64,000 nucleotides of DNA from Evansella cellulosilytica DSM 2522 (GCF_000177235.2 NC_014829.1:3162001-3226000), one strand, 5' to 3'. Counted from the first letter of the stretch, positions 43,524-52,313 are shown. Numbers and translations are program-made. Notes: a model not told the origin generated them from the letters alone.

Positions 43524-44279
43524 TTACACCCTTGTGACTTTTTCTTTCTCAATACTTATAGAGGATTTTCTTATATCCTTCATCATGTAGCCTAAGTTTC
43601 TTACTGTTTTTAAATATATTGGATTTTTTCTCGAAGGTTCAATTTTCGTTCTAATCCTACTAATAAACACATCAATAATACGTTCATCTAGCTCGTCAGA
43701 TTCTCCCGATAGCTCCTTCATCAATTCCATTCTTGTTAACACTTTTCCTTTATTTAAAAACAAATAGTATAAAAGCTCATACTCTTTTCTCGTCAAGTCA
43801 ACTGGTTCACCTTTGTTATATACCATAAAGTGGTTAGCATCTAGCATTAAATTTCCATTAATGAATTTGTTATTATCCCCGTTATTTTGAGAATTTTTAT
43901 AGTCACAGCAATAGCTTCCTCTTCTTAGTATTGATTTAACACGAGCGTGTAATTCTTTATACCTTAGTGGCTTGAATACATAATCATCTGCCCCAAGCTC
44001 TAATCCTAATACTGCATCCAATTCTTCATTTCTTGAAGAAAGTAGAACGATTGGGGTCCAATCACTATATACATTTCTTACAGTGCGACAAAAATCAAGA
44101 CCGATGTTTTTTGAATCAATATCAACGATGATGACATCAGGAGAAAAGGTTGTTGTAAGCTTTAAAGCTTCTTCCATTTTCTCTACAGCCCACGTCTTAA
44201 AACCGTTATCATGAAAGAATTTTTGTAAAGTCGTTCGTTCTTCTGTAAAAGCTGCTACTATTAATACCGATTGCTCCAT
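43524..44279 (-). CDS. OmpR/PhoB-type response regulator, unusual receiver
   Basis: The start is ATG 44279 behind GGAGGTGTGCTA, giving 251 residues. The receiver domain (1-120) has the phospho-acceptor D53 (IIVDID) and the conserved Lys in YVFKPL. The acidic pocket after strand 1 (normally DD/DE) is AAFTEE here. The C-terminal winged helix is of the OmpR type (DLTRKEYELLYYLFLNKGKVLTRMELM ... RTKIEP ... VRNLGYM). It follows phoU by 29 bp, so it is probably the last gene of the pst operon. No kinase is adjacent. Confidence 0.88.
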   Translation of the reverse strand: MEQSVLIVAAFTEERTTLQKFFHDNGFKTWAVEKMEEALKLTTTFSPDVIIVDIDSKNIGLDFCRTVRNVYSDWTPIVLLSSRNEELDAVLGLELGADDYVFKPLRYKELHARVKSILRRGSYCCDYKNSQNNGDNNKFINGNLMLDANHFMVYNKGEPVDLTRKEYELLYYLFLNKGKVLTRMELMKELSGESDELDERIIDVFISRIRTKIEPSRKNPIYLKTVRNLGYMMKDIRKSSISIEKEKVTRV

Positions 44280-44308
44280 TAGCACACCTCCATCATAAGA
44301 GAAGCTAT

Positions 44309-44968
44309 CTAATTTAAATCGAACCTCTTACCATTAACTTCATAGATGATCCATTCCGCAATATTTGTACAATAATCTGCAATTCGTTCAATATATCTTG
44401 ATATGAAGGCCATTTGTGTTATTTGCTCCGTTACACCTGTCTCAATCGCTACAACATCAAATAGTGATTGAACAAATTTTGCATAAGAACGATCTACTTC
44501 ATCATCCATAGTGGCAATTTTCTGCGCAGCTAATACATTTAAGTCATTATAAGCAGTAATCACTTCATCTACCATTTCTTTTGCCCTTACAGCAAGTTCT
44601 AACAAATCTTTTTTAAAATGTGCAAGTTCATCTTTGAGTACAAACCTCTTTGCTGCTTTAGCCATATCAACAGTTAAATCTCCCATTCTTTCTAAATCAC
44701 TAGAGACCTTTAAGCTTACAATGATTTTTCTTAAATCTGAAGCTACTGGTTGTTGTCTTGCAATCATTAGCGTAGCTTTTTCATTAATAGCTAGTTCTGC
44801 ATCATTGATTTGTTTATCGTGTAGAATGATGTCATCCATTTTGGCATATTGTTTCTGTTCAAAAGCTTCCATCATTTCCCGAAAAGACTGTTCTACCATA
44901 GATGCTAATAGATTAATCTCCTTCTTCAAATCCTCCAACTCTAATTCAAATTGCCCTCGAATTGCCAT
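44309..44968 (-). CDS. phoU: Phosphate signalling protein PhoU
   Basis: The start is ATG 44968 (MAIRGQFELELEDLKKE) behind GGAGGAGAATATAAG, giving 219 residues. Two three-helix-bundle repeats carry the metal-binding acidic patterns (SSDLERMGDLTVDMAKAAKR and SRYIERIADYCTNIAEWIIY). PhoU links Pst transport activity to phosphate signalling and stops uncontrolled uptake. It lies 16 bp after pstB. Confidence 0.95.
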   Translation of the reverse strand: MAIRGQFELELEDLKKEINLLASMVEQSFREMMEAFEQKQYAKMDDIILHDKQINDAELAINEKATLMIARQQPVASDLRKIIVSLKVSSDLERMGDLTVDMAKAAKRFVLKDELAHFKKDLLELAVRAKEMVDEVITAYNDLNVLAAQKIATMDDEVDRSYAKFVQSLFDVVAIETGVTEQITQMAFISRYIERIADYCTNIAEWIIYEVNGKRFDLN

Positions 44969-44984
44969 CTTATATTCTCCTCCA

Positions 44985-45803
44985 TTAACCAAAACGGCCA
45001 GTAATGTAATCTTCCGTCCTCTTATCATTGGGGTTTGAAAAAATAAGGTCTGTATCATCAAATTCAATTACTTCTCCATTTAAGAAAAAAGCAGTCTTAT
45101 CAGATATCCTTGCCGCCTGCTGCATATTATGTGTCACAATAATAATAGAGTAATCCTTCTTTAACTCCTGTATCAATTCTTCAACCTTTAATGTCGATTT
45201 AGGATCTAGTGCAGAAGTTGGCTCATCCATAAGGATGACATCAGGTTCAATAGCTAAACATCTTGCTATACAAAGACGTTGCTGTTGACCTCCTGATAAA
45301 CCATATGCATTTTCGTGAAGTCGGTCTTTAACTTCCTCCCAAATAGCAGCCCCCTTTAAACTTCTTTCTACTATTTCCCTCAATATCTTTTTATCTCTTA
45401 TACCATGTATTCTTGGTCCATATGCAACATTATCAAAAATTGATTTAGGGAAAGGATTAGGCTTTTGAAAAACCATTCCAACCGTTGTACGCAATTCTTC
45501 AACACGAAAAGTCTTGTTAAATATATTTTTATTTCTATATAATATTTCTCCCGATATTTTTACACCTGAAACTAATTCAACCATTCTGTTTAACGTTTTA
45601 ATATATGTTGATTTACCACACCCAGATGGTCCAATAATAGCCGTTACTTCATTTTCATACATTGGTAAGTTAATATCTTTCAAGGCATGGTTAGTACCAT
45701 ACCAGAGGTTTAGATTTTTTGTATTATATACAATATTTTTTGTTTCTTGTTCCTTCGGTTGCTTTCTTTCTAACACCTCTGTAGAAATAGATAAAGAAGA
45801 CAT
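44985..45803 (-). CDS. pstB: Phosphate ABC transporter ATP-binding protein
   Basis: The protein has 272 residues. Walker A is in [19 protein letters not shown], the PstB-typical Q-loop is [22 protein letters not shown], the signature [18 protein letters not shown] and Walker [14 protein letters not shown], with H-switch VTHNMQQA. The first ~30 residues are an extension. It powers phosphate import with PstA and PstC. Confidence 0.97.
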   Translation of the reverse strand: MSSLSISTEVLERKQPKEQETKNIVYNTKNLNLWYGTNHALKDINLPMYENEVTAIIGPSGCGKSTYIKTLNRMVELVSGVKISGEILYRNKNIFNKTFRVEELRTTVGMVFQKPNPFPKSIFDNVAYGPRIHGIRDKKILREIVERSLKGAAIWEEVKDRLHENAYGLSGGQQQRLCIARCLAIEPDVILMDEPTSALDPKSTLKVEELIQELKKDYSIIIVTHNMQQAARISDKTAFFLNGEVIEFDDTDLIFSNPNDKRTEDYITGRFG

Positions 45804-45934
45804 ATCAGATTCCTCCCATAATGTTTAGCCTATGTTAAACTTTGTTATTAATTTTCGTTTGAGACCGCTCGCTTAGCGTTAGATTCTTAAACCTTCGTGT
45901 AAAATCAACAGTAATCTATTACAAATCAAATTTT

Positions 45935-46858
45935 TTAAAAGCGGTTTTGAAACTTGTTTCTTATTATTATTGCAATTGAATTCATTAAGAATAAAATAAT
46001 GAGTAAAACAATTATCGTAGCTGCAGCCATTTGCGCATACTCATCAACTAACACTGAATCTATCGTCCAATAATAAATTTGCATCGGAAGTACTGTGAAA
46101 TTGTCCATCACTCCACCAGGTATCGGAATGATCAAAGCAGGAATACCAAGTGCTACTAATGGTGCCGTTTCCCCAATTGCTCTTGATAGCGCTAAAATAA
46201 CACCGGTCAATATACCAGCAATTGAGGCAGGTAAAACAATGTTTTTTATCGTTTGCCACTTTGTTGCCCCCATACCATAGGAAGCCTCTCTTAAATGTTG
46301 TGGAACAGAGCGAATAGCCTCTTGTGCAGCAACAACTACAATTGGTAGCACAAGCAATGACATTGTCATACCACCAGCGATAATACTTGGACCAAAGCCA
46401 AACATTCTCACAAAAATAGTTAACCCTAAAAGGCCAAAAACAATCGATGGAACTCCTGCTAAATTCGTTATATTTGTCTGTATAAATGAATGCACCTTAC
46501 CTTTTTTGGCATATTCCTCTAAATATATAGCTGTACCAATTCCTAATAACATTGTTAATGGTCCTACAATAACCATTAGCCAAATTGTACCAACGATCGC
46601 TCCAAAAATTCCTGCGCGTTCAGGAAGCGTTGAAAGTTTATTAGTTAGAAAATCTATACTAATCCAACCAAGTCCATCTGCAAATATCCTGTAAAGTAAG
46701 AATAGTAATACAACAAATCCAAACATAGTTGAAAGGAAAAATAATATCTTAACTGCATTATTTAAAAATATTCTAAAAGACATTCTTTTACTTACTTTTT
46801 CAAAGTTGATATATTTTGTTTGCTTATTCACTTCTGATTGTACTGATAGCTCAGCCAT
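45935..46858 (-). CDS. pstA: Phosphate ABC transporter permease PstA
   Basis: The start is ATG 46858 (MAELSVQSEVNK) behind GGGAGGCATATT, 2 bp after the pstC stop; 307 residues. Six membrane helices are visible. The coupling loop is SYGMGATKWQTIKNIVLPASIAGILTG and the later PstA signature is ALSRAIGETAPLVALG. A 131-bp gap to pstB contains no obvious terminator. Confidence 0.95.
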   Translation of the reverse strand: MAELSVQSEVNKQTKYINFEKVSKRMSFRIFLNNAVKILFFLSTMFGFVVLLFLLYRIFADGLGWISIDFLTNKLSTLPERAGIFGAIVGTIWLMVIVGPLTMLLGIGTAIYLEEYAKKGKVHSFIQTNITNLAGVPSIVFGLLGLTIFVRMFGFGPSIIAGGMTMSLLVLPIVVVAAQEAIRSVPQHLREASYGMGATKWQTIKNIVLPASIAGILTGVILALSRAIGETAPLVALGIPALIIPIPGGVMDNFTVLPMQIYYWTIDSVLVDEYAQMAAATIIVLLIILFLMNSIAIIIRNKFQNRF

Positions 46859-46859
46859 T

Positions 46860-47795
46860 TTAATATGCCTCCCTATATTTGCGAGAGATATACCTTGCAA
46901 ACATATTCATTAGTAATGTAAAGAAAAATAGTGCAAAGGCGACTGCATACAAGCTATAATACGCTGTTGTTCCAGCTCCTGCATCACCACTCGTTACTTC
47001 TACTATATAAGCAGTCATCGTTTGCATCGATTGTGTAATATCAAATGTAAAGTTTTTGGAGCTTCCACTCGCAATCGTAACAATCATCGTTTCACCTATT
47101 GCTCTAGAAATACCTAATACAAAAGAAGCGATAATTCCTGAAATAGCTGCAGGAATAACTACACGGAATGTTACCTCTAGCTTAGTTGCGCCGAGTGCCA
47201 AAGCACCTTCACGCATTGCTTTCGGAACAGCGCTCATTGCATCCTCTGATAACGATGCTACGAGAGGGATAATCATAATCCCCATCACTATACCTGGGCT
47301 AAGTGCGTTCGTTGATTGTAATGCAGGAATAAACTCTCTAAGCACTGGTGTCACGAATGTAAATGCGAAAAAACCATACACAATTGTCGGTATACCTGCT
47401 AGTACTTCAATGATTGGTTTAAATATTTTTCTAGTATTTGCTGATGCATACTCACTTAAATAAATGGCCGTTGTTAATCCAATAGGTATAGCAACTAGCA
47501 TTGCCACAAGCGAAATTAGTACTGTACCTGTAAGTAGCGGTAAGATACTAAAAGTTGGATCAACCCTACTCAAAGGTTTCATTTCCGTGTTTGTGAAAAA
47601 TTCAATAATTGATACTTCACGGAAAAATAAAACCGTTTCATAAATTAACGTTGATAGGATACCTAATGTAGTAAGAATCGATACTGACGCCAAAGCGAAC
47701 AGAAAGAATGGAATTATTTTTTCAAACTTCATTTTTATGAAACTTATTTTATCTTTGTTTCTTATCAGCTCTTTTGTACTAACAGTTTTTTGCAT
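46860..47795 (-). CDS. pstC: Phosphate ABC transporter permease PstC
   Basis: The protein has 311 residues with six membrane helices. The coupling loop is EGALALGATKLEVTFRVVIPAAISGIIAS and the PstC signature is LGISRAIGETMIVTIASG. It is the partner of PstA in the phosphate channel and is separated from pstS by 110 bp with an internal hairpin. Confidence 0.95.
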   Translation of the reverse strand: MQKTVSTKELIRNKDKISFIKMKFEKIIPFFLFALASVSILTTLGILSTLIYETVLFFREVSIIEFFTNTEMKPLSRVDPTFSILPLLTGTVLISLVAMLVAIPIGLTTAIYLSEYASANTRKIFKPIIEVLAGIPTIVYGFFAFTFVTPVLREFIPALQSTNALSPGIVMGIMIIPLVASLSEDAMSAVPKAMREGALALGATKLEVTFRVVIPAAISGIIASFVLGISRAIGETMIVTIASGSSKNFTFDITQSMQTMTAYIVEVTSGDAGAGTTAYYSLYAVAFALFFFTLLMNMFARYISRKYREAY

Positions 47796-47860
47796 AAAAA
47801 CTGCTCCTTTCTACCTGCAATGACGTAAATATTAACATTTGTTCATAATTTCCTTTTAAA

Positions 47861-47893
47861 GAAAATGAGAAGTATTCATTACTTCTCATTTTC
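47861..47893 (-). terminator. Hairpin between pstS and pstC
   Basis: A perfect 13-bp stem GAAAATGAGAAGT/ACTTCTCATTTTC has T-rich sequence on the minus-strand exit. It should cause partial termination or protect the pstS message, giving excess binding protein. Confidence 0.75.
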
Positions 47894-47905
47894 CGTTATG
47901 CGTTA

Positions 47906-48925
47906 TTAGTTAAGATTTCGAATAAATTCTAGTGACTCTGCTAATTCCTCTTCTGGTAGTGGAGCAAAACCAGTTTCTCCAGCAAATGCCGCTACCCCTG
48001 TACTAAAAATGTACTCAGCAAACGCCTTTACTTGCGGCTTTTCTTTCGCAGCATCCAAGTTTAAGTTTGTGAATACTGGTCTAGTAAATGGAGCATAGTC
48101 ACCATCTTCAGCAATAGTATCAATCGAAGGTCCAACTGGTCCGTTTCCAAAGTCTACTTTTACTGCTGTGATTTTATCGTCATTATTTGCATAGTAACCA
48201 TATCCAAAGAAAGCAATCCCATTAACATCGTCTGATACTAGACTAACTAAAGTTGAGTATTCTTGCTGTAAATTAATTCCTGCTACTAAGTCTTGCTTTT
48301 CTATAATAACGTCTACGAAAAACTCATAAGTACCGTGGTTTTCATTCGGTCCGTAAAAATTAATTTCTTCTTCAGGCCACTCAGAACGTATATCCGACCA
48401 AAGCACAACATCATCATCTTTGTATTGACCAGTTACAAACATTGTACTAATTTCTTCTTCTGTCATTTCTGTTGCCCAATCATTTTCTGGGTTAATAACA
48501 ATTGTTAAACCGTCCAATGCAACCTTCAGCTCTTTAGATTCAATACCATTCGCATCTAATTCTGATAGTTCTTCTTCTTTTATAGGACGTGAAGCATTTG
48601 AAAAGTCAGTTTCACCTACAACATATTTTTGCATACCTGCACTTGTACCACCGCGACCTACTTCAACACTTACACCTGTTTCAACGGAAGTCATATATTC
48701 ATCTGCAATTCTTGCCATTAATGGATACACCGTTCCTGAACCATCAATTGATACTGTACCTGATAATTCATCATTTACTGGTGTTTCTTCCGTTTCCTCT
48801 GTCTTTTCATCTTCCGACGATGATCCAGTTCCAGCCTCTGCTTGATTTCCTTCATCATCAGCACCACAAGCTACTGCAAAAACGGTTAATGCTGCCATTG
48901 TTAAAGATAATAAATATTTCTTCAC
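47906..48925 (-). CDS. pstS: Phosphate ABC transporter binding lipoprotein
   Basis: The protein has 339 residues. The signal MKKYLLSLTMAALTVFAVAC ends in the lipid-attached Cys. An acidic Ser/Glu/Thr linker (~residues 21-55) precedes the phosphate-binding domain, with SIDGSGTVYPLMARIADEY, GRGGTSAGMQKYVVGETDFSNASRP and FYGPNENHGTYEFFVD. It captures phosphate outside the membrane for PstC/PstA. GGGAGGAAATTACGCG precedes the ATG. Confidence 0.95.
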   Translation of the reverse strand: MKKYLLSLTMAALTVFAVACGADDEGNQAEAGTGSSSEDEKTEETEETPVNDELSGTVSIDGSGTVYPLMARIADEYMTSVETGVSVEVGRGGTSAGMQKYVVGETDFSNASRPIKEEELSELDANGIESKELKVALDGLTIVINPENDWATEMTEEEISTMFVTGQYKDDDVVLWSDIRSEWPEEEINFYGPNENHGTYEFFVDVIIEKQDLVAGINLQQEYSTLVSLVSDDVNGIAFFGYGYYANNDDKITAVKVDFGNGPVGPSIDTIAEDGDYAPFTRPVFTNLNLDAAKEKPQVKAFAEYIFSTGVAAFAGETGFAPLPEEELAESLEFIRNLN

Positions 48926-49024
48926 GCGTAATTTCCTCCCTATATATCTTTCATATTTTGATAGAGTATTTCTCTACCACAATTGCTAGTATAATAGGCA
49001 ATTATTAAGGACAAATAAATGAAG

Positions 49025-49051
49025 TGTAAACATTTGTAAACATTCTGTAAA
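49025..49051 (-). promoter_or_regulatory. Candidate PhoP box of the pst operon
   Basis: On the minus strand three TTTACA hexamers stand in a row (complements at 49025-49030, 49035-49040, 49046-49051), spaced 10 and 11 bp. This is the direct-repeat PhoP-binding site of Bacillus. A TATTATACT -10-like sequence follows about 30 bp downstream. Confidence 0.7.
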
Positions 49052-49146
49052 TTTTCACATTTATTTATTCCAGTATTATTGTTAAGACGAACTCATTGAA
49101 ATTCACTAGCTCTCTATTGGCCAAAAAAACTTACACACTAATTCAA

Positions 49147-49196
49147 ATTAAAAAGACGTAAAACTAGCTTTATAAAGCTAGTTTTACGTCTTTTTA
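49147..49196. terminator. Long perfect inverted repeat
   Basis: AAAAGACGTAAAACTAGCTT pairs perfectly with its complement around TATA, with A and T runs outside. Probably a bidirectional terminator; a sister copy (AAGACTTAAAACTA type) lies at 54324. Confidence 0.7.
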
Positions 49197-49234
49197 TAGA
49201 AGAGGTGAAGAAATTTAGCCACCTCAAAATTTTA

Positions 49235-49270
49235 AAAAACCTCAATGGGAAATCCCATTAAGGTTTTAAA
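49235..49270 (-). terminator. Terminator of the rplU-prp-rpmA operon
   Basis: On the minus strand AAAACCTTAATGGGA and TCCCATTGAGGTTTT form a stem followed by TTTT, 10 bp after the rpmA stop. Confidence 0.85.
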
Positions 49271-49279
49271 AATTTGATA

Positions 49280-49573
49280 TTATGCTTCTTGCGCTACTGG
49301 ATACACGCTTACTTGCTTCTTGTCACGTCCAACACGCTCGAATTTAACAACACCGTCTACTTTAGCAAACAAAGTGTCATCTCCACCTCTTCCAACGTTC
49401 ACACCAGGGTAGATTTTCGTACCACGTTGACGTACTAGGATAGATCCACCAGTAACTTCTTGTCCGTCTCCACGCTTTGTACCTAAACGCTTAGCGATAG
49501 AGTCACGTCCGTTCTTAGTACTACCTACCCCTTTTTTACTTGCGAAAAATTGAAGGTCCAATTTTAAGAACAT
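49280..49573 (-). CDS. rpmA: Large ribosomal subunit protein bL27 with cleavable N-terminus
   Basis: The start is ATG 49573 ([18 protein letters not shown]) behind GAGGTGAAGACA, giving 97 residues. The extension LDLQFF before [15 protein letters not shown] is the one removed by the protease Prp in Firmicutes. The mature Ala-Ser-Lys-Lys tail reaches the peptidyl-transferase centre. prp lies 13 bp upstream in the same operon. Downstream, the spo0B-obg pair expected in Bacillus is absent. Confidence 0.97.
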   Translation of the reverse strand: MFLKLDLQFFASKKGVGSTKNGRDSIAKRLGTKRGDGQEVTGGSILVRQRGTKIYPGVNVGRGGDDTLFAKVDGVVKFERVGRDKKQVSVYPVAQEA

Positions 49574-49586
49574 TGTCTTCACCTCC

Positions 49587-49919
49587 TCAGTTATTCGTTA
49601 TCCGTATAAACTGTCCGTATTGCTCTTCTAACGTTTTTAACGAGTAGAACAATCCTTCTAGCAAAATTTGTACTTTCTCATAAGTGTCTAACTTAAGTTT
49701 TTCAGGAACACGACAGCGGAGAAAGCCGCCTTCACCCTTCATCTCTACATCTAAACGAACATCACAAATTTCAGCTATCGCATTAACGGCACCAAATGAC
49801 ACCGCAGAGGCTCCAGCACAAACTAAATCTTTACCGCGTTCAGCGGCTTCAGCATGTCCGCTCATTGTAAATGTATGAATGGAATTATTATCGTTTCTTT
49901 CAAACACTACTTGTATCAT
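49587..49919 (-). CDS. prp: Ribosomal-processing cysteine protease Prp
   Basis: The protein has 110 residues. Catalytic His22 ([11 protein letters not shown]) and Cys34 ([12 protein letters not shown]) are in their exact family contexts. It removes the N-terminal extension of bL27 encoded immediately downstream. It lies between rplU and rpmA as in other Bacilli (B. subtilis ysxB). Cytoplasmic. Confidence 0.96.
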   Translation of the reverse strand: MIQVVFERNDNNSIHTFTMSGHAEAAERGKDLVCAGASAVSFGAVNAIAEICDVRLDVEMKGEGGFLRCRVPEKLKLDTYEKVQILLEGLFYSLKTLEEQYGQFIRITNN

Positions 49920-49928
49920 AAGGACACC

Positions 49929-50237
49929 TTATGCGTTAATTTTTTCAATTGTAACTTTTGTGTATGGTTGACGATGACCTTGCTTACGACGGTAGTTTTT
50001 CTTTGCTTTGTATTTATACACGATCATCTTTTTAGCACGACCTTGCTTTTCTACTTTAGCAGAAACTGTCGCTCCTTCTACGTATGGAGCTCCAACTTTC
50101 GTCTCGTCTCCACCTACAAGGATTACACGGTCAAATGTTACTGCATCACCTTCAGCTACATCAAGCTTCTCGATGTAAACTTCTTGGCCTTCAGTTACTT
50201 TTACTTGTTTTCCACCTGTTTCAATAATTGCGTACAC
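49929..50237 (-). CDS. rplU: Large ribosomal subunit protein bL21
   Basis: The start is GTG 50237 behind GGAGGTGCCGATA, giving 102 residues beginning [18 protein letters not shown]. The L21 signature [26 protein letters not shown] is at the C-terminus. It is the first gene of the rplU-prp-rpmA operon, behind an L21-type leader. Confidence 0.97.
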   Translation of the reverse strand: MYAIIETGGKQVKVTEGQEVYIEKLDVAEGDAVTFDRVILVGGDETKVGAPYVEGATVSAKVEKQGRAKKMIVYKYKAKKNYRRKQGHRQPYTKVTIEKINA

Positions 50238-50350
50238 TATCGGCACCTCCTTCAATACTCAGACTCGCCATTACAGGTGCACATACGTTCATGCTTAAAA
50301 CCTGATCTGCGCGGTTGTAGCTCCTTGGAGATATCCCAAACAACTAACAA
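50238..50350 (-). ncRNA. Probable L21 leader (autoregulatory 5' UTR)
   Basis: About 110 nt of structured, GC-richer sequence lie between the rplU promoter and its start, with inverted motifs such as CAGATCAGGT and CACCTG. Position and content fit the ribosomal protein L21 leader of Bacilli, where L21 represses its own operon. Assigned from context; the fold was not computed. Confidence 0.5.
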
Positions 50351-50355
50351 AGGAA

Positions 50356-50385
50356 ATCATACCATATTTAAGAGAACAGTGTCAA
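50356..50385 (-). promoter_or_regulatory. Sigma-A promoter of rplU-prp-rpmA
   Basis: On the minus strand TTGACA (50380-50385), an 18-nt spacer and TATGAT (50356-50361). Confidence 0.75.
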
Positions 50386-50390
50386 TATAT

Positions 50391-50597
50391 AAGAGAAACT
50401 AAAAACGAGCTTACTAAAGCTCGTTTTTAGTTTCTCTTAGAAGCGGTGAAGATATGTTGCCACATGTCTTTAAAGTAGTAGTGAGTGCTCTTCTCGCTAC
50501 TACGCGTGGCATCATTTCCACCGCTATTCTGATACATTCTCTTATGAAATACAAAACAAGCTTGCTAAAGCTCGTTTTGTATTTCTCTTTTTAAAAG
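50391..50597. repeat. Repeat cluster: two AACGAGCTT hairpins flanking an AGTAGTAGTGAG element
   Basis: Terminator-like hairpins at about 50391-50440 and 50548-50597 share ACGAGCTT/AAGCTCGT. Between them (50442-50525) lies an 84-bp palindromic element. It has outer arms AGCGGTG/CACCGCT, then TTGCCAC/GTGGCA, and inner arms GTAGTAGTGAG/CTCGCTACTAC around TGCTCTT. Parts recur at 21857 and 38024. Confidence 0.65.
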
Positions 50598-50611
50598 CGC
50601 TAGGCGCTATT

Positions 50612-52099
50612 TCAGACTTCTTTCATCCGCTTTTCCCAGCTAGCCTTTATTTCATCATAATCTCCAATAAGCCGAATAGTTGGCAAGTGGCCGTTTTCTC
50701 CATTTACTAAATATATCGTTTTATTAACTACTTGTTCCATTGATGTAAGTAAATCGTTATTGTTTTGAAGAAGCGATTCATATACTGCACTGTCGACCTC
50801 TACAAGAATCGCATCTTGATCAATATAACGTAATGCGAACACTTCTCTTTCTAAGTGGGCTATTTTACTTTTAAGTGATAGGACTTGTCCAGTACCTTTA
50901 CAAACTGAGCATGATTCCATCATAATATCATGAAGTGGCTTCCTCGCTTTTTTCCTTGTCATTTCCACTAAACCAAAGTTTGTAAATCCAGCAACATTTG
51001 TTAATGTTCGATCATTTTTTGTTGCTTCCTTTAAAGCTTTTAAAACGCTCTTCTGATCTGACTCAACCTTCATATCAATAAAATCAATTAAGATGATCCC
51101 ACCAATATTTCTTAATCGTAATTGTTGTGCTACAGCATAGGCTGCCTCAATATTCGTTTTGACAACAGTATCTCTTAAATTATGCTTACCAGTAAATTTC
51201 CCAGTATTCACATCAATAACCGTTAACGCCTCGGTCTTTTCAATGATTAAAAAGCCCCCACTTTTTAACCAGACTTTTTCATGCAATGCCTTTTCTAAGT
51301 GCTTCTCTATGTCATAATAAGAAAAAATATCTTCTTTTTCTTGATAAAGATGTATGTTACAGCCTTCTAATGAACTATTCAATAGCTGTTCATAGGATTC
51401 AAAGTGATCAACAACAATTTCTGAATTTTTATTTGTAAGATAGTCTCTTTGGACTCTACTAATGAGTGACGATTGATTGAGTAATACGTTTGGAACGTTT
51501 ACTTTTTCTGCTTGTTGTAGCATTTGTTGATGTTGATGCCTTAAAAGCGTAAACTCATGATAAATTTCCTCATGCGAAGCATCTTCAGCATTCGTTCTAA
51601 TAATGATTCCCTCTCGGTCTTCTATCCATTCACGTGCTTTTTCTCGCCAGCCTTTACGGTTCTCTTCATTCATTTTTTTTGAAACAGCCACATAGTTTCC
51701 ATAAGGTAAATACACAATATATTTCCCTGGTAATGAAATCTTTTCAGTTAATCGTACACCCTTCGCTCCGACAGCTTCTTTCGTCACTTGTACAATAATT
51801 GATTGTCCTTCTTTTAACATCGAAGCAATAGTTGGTTGCTTTACATCAGGTTCTTTATCGTCTTTCAATGTATCATAAGCAATGAGTTCATTCCGATACA
51901 GGAACCCATTTTTATCCGCCCCAATATTAACAAAAGCTGCTTCCATCCCAGGAACAATATCCTCCACTCTACCAATAAACACATTGCTCGTCCTACTATG
52001 TTCATCTTCTTGTTCAAAAAGCCATTCCACCACTTTATTATCTTCTAACACAGCACCGCGTTTTTGGGACGTTGTTAAATTCAGTATTACTTTTCGCAA
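50612..52099 (-). CDS. rng: Ribonuclease of the Rne/Rng (RNase E/G) family
   Basis: The protein has 495 residues. The N-terminal S1-like domain (~35-120) is followed by the RNase H-like/DNase I-like catalytic part with the metal aspartates in VIDVNTGKF and LIDFIDM, and the zinc-link CSVCKGTG. The length fits RNase G rather than RNase E, with no long C-terminal scaffold. It processes rRNA and mRNA. It lies upstream of rplU, separated by the 50391 repeat cluster. Not every Bacillus has this gene; B. subtilis lacks it. Confidence 0.93.
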   Translation of the reverse strand: MRKVILNLTTSQKRGAVLEDNKVVEWLFEQEDEHSRTSNVFIGRVEDIVPGMEAAFVNIGADKNGFLYRNELIAYDTLKDDKEPDVKQPTIASMLKEGQSIIVQVTKEAVGAKGVRLTEKISLPGKYIVYLPYGNYVAVSKKMNEENRKGWREKAREWIEDREGIIIRTNAEDASHEEIYHEFTLLRHQHQQMLQQAEKVNVPNVLLNQSSLISRVQRDYLTNKNSEIVVDHFESYEQLLNSSLEGCNIHLYQEKEDIFSYYDIEKHLEKALHEKVWLKSGGFLIIEKTEALTVIDVNTGKFTGKHNLRDTVVKTNIEAAYAVAQQLRLRNIGGIILIDFIDMKVESDQKSVLKALKEATKNDRTLTNVAGFTNFGLVEMTRKKARKPLHDIMMESCSVCKGTGQVLSLKSKIAHLEREVFALRYIDQDAILVEVDSAVYESLLQNNNDLLTSMEQVVNKTIYLVNGENGHLPTIRLIGDYDEIKASWEKRMKEV

Positions 52100-52268
52100 T
52101 TTAAATACCCCATTCTAATTGGACCTATTTCGATCATTATATAAATAAAACACTATATATGACAAGTAGTAATGGCGCTGTCTACTCATTAGTACTTTAA
52201 AAAAAGTGAAATTTTCGACTTAAACAACTGGTATACGTAAAAGAAGGTTGGCTATGTAAGGAGGAAAA

Positions 52269-52313
52269 AAGGACACTGAAAAAAGTGGTGTTCTTCCACT
52301 TTTTCAATGGCCT
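52269..52313. repeat. Hairpin repeat, GGACACTGAAAA subtype
   Basis: GGACACTGAAAAAAGTGG faces CCACTTTTTCAATGGCC. Same subtype as at 27504. The gap 52100-52463 otherwise shows nothing I can name. Confidence 0.6.
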
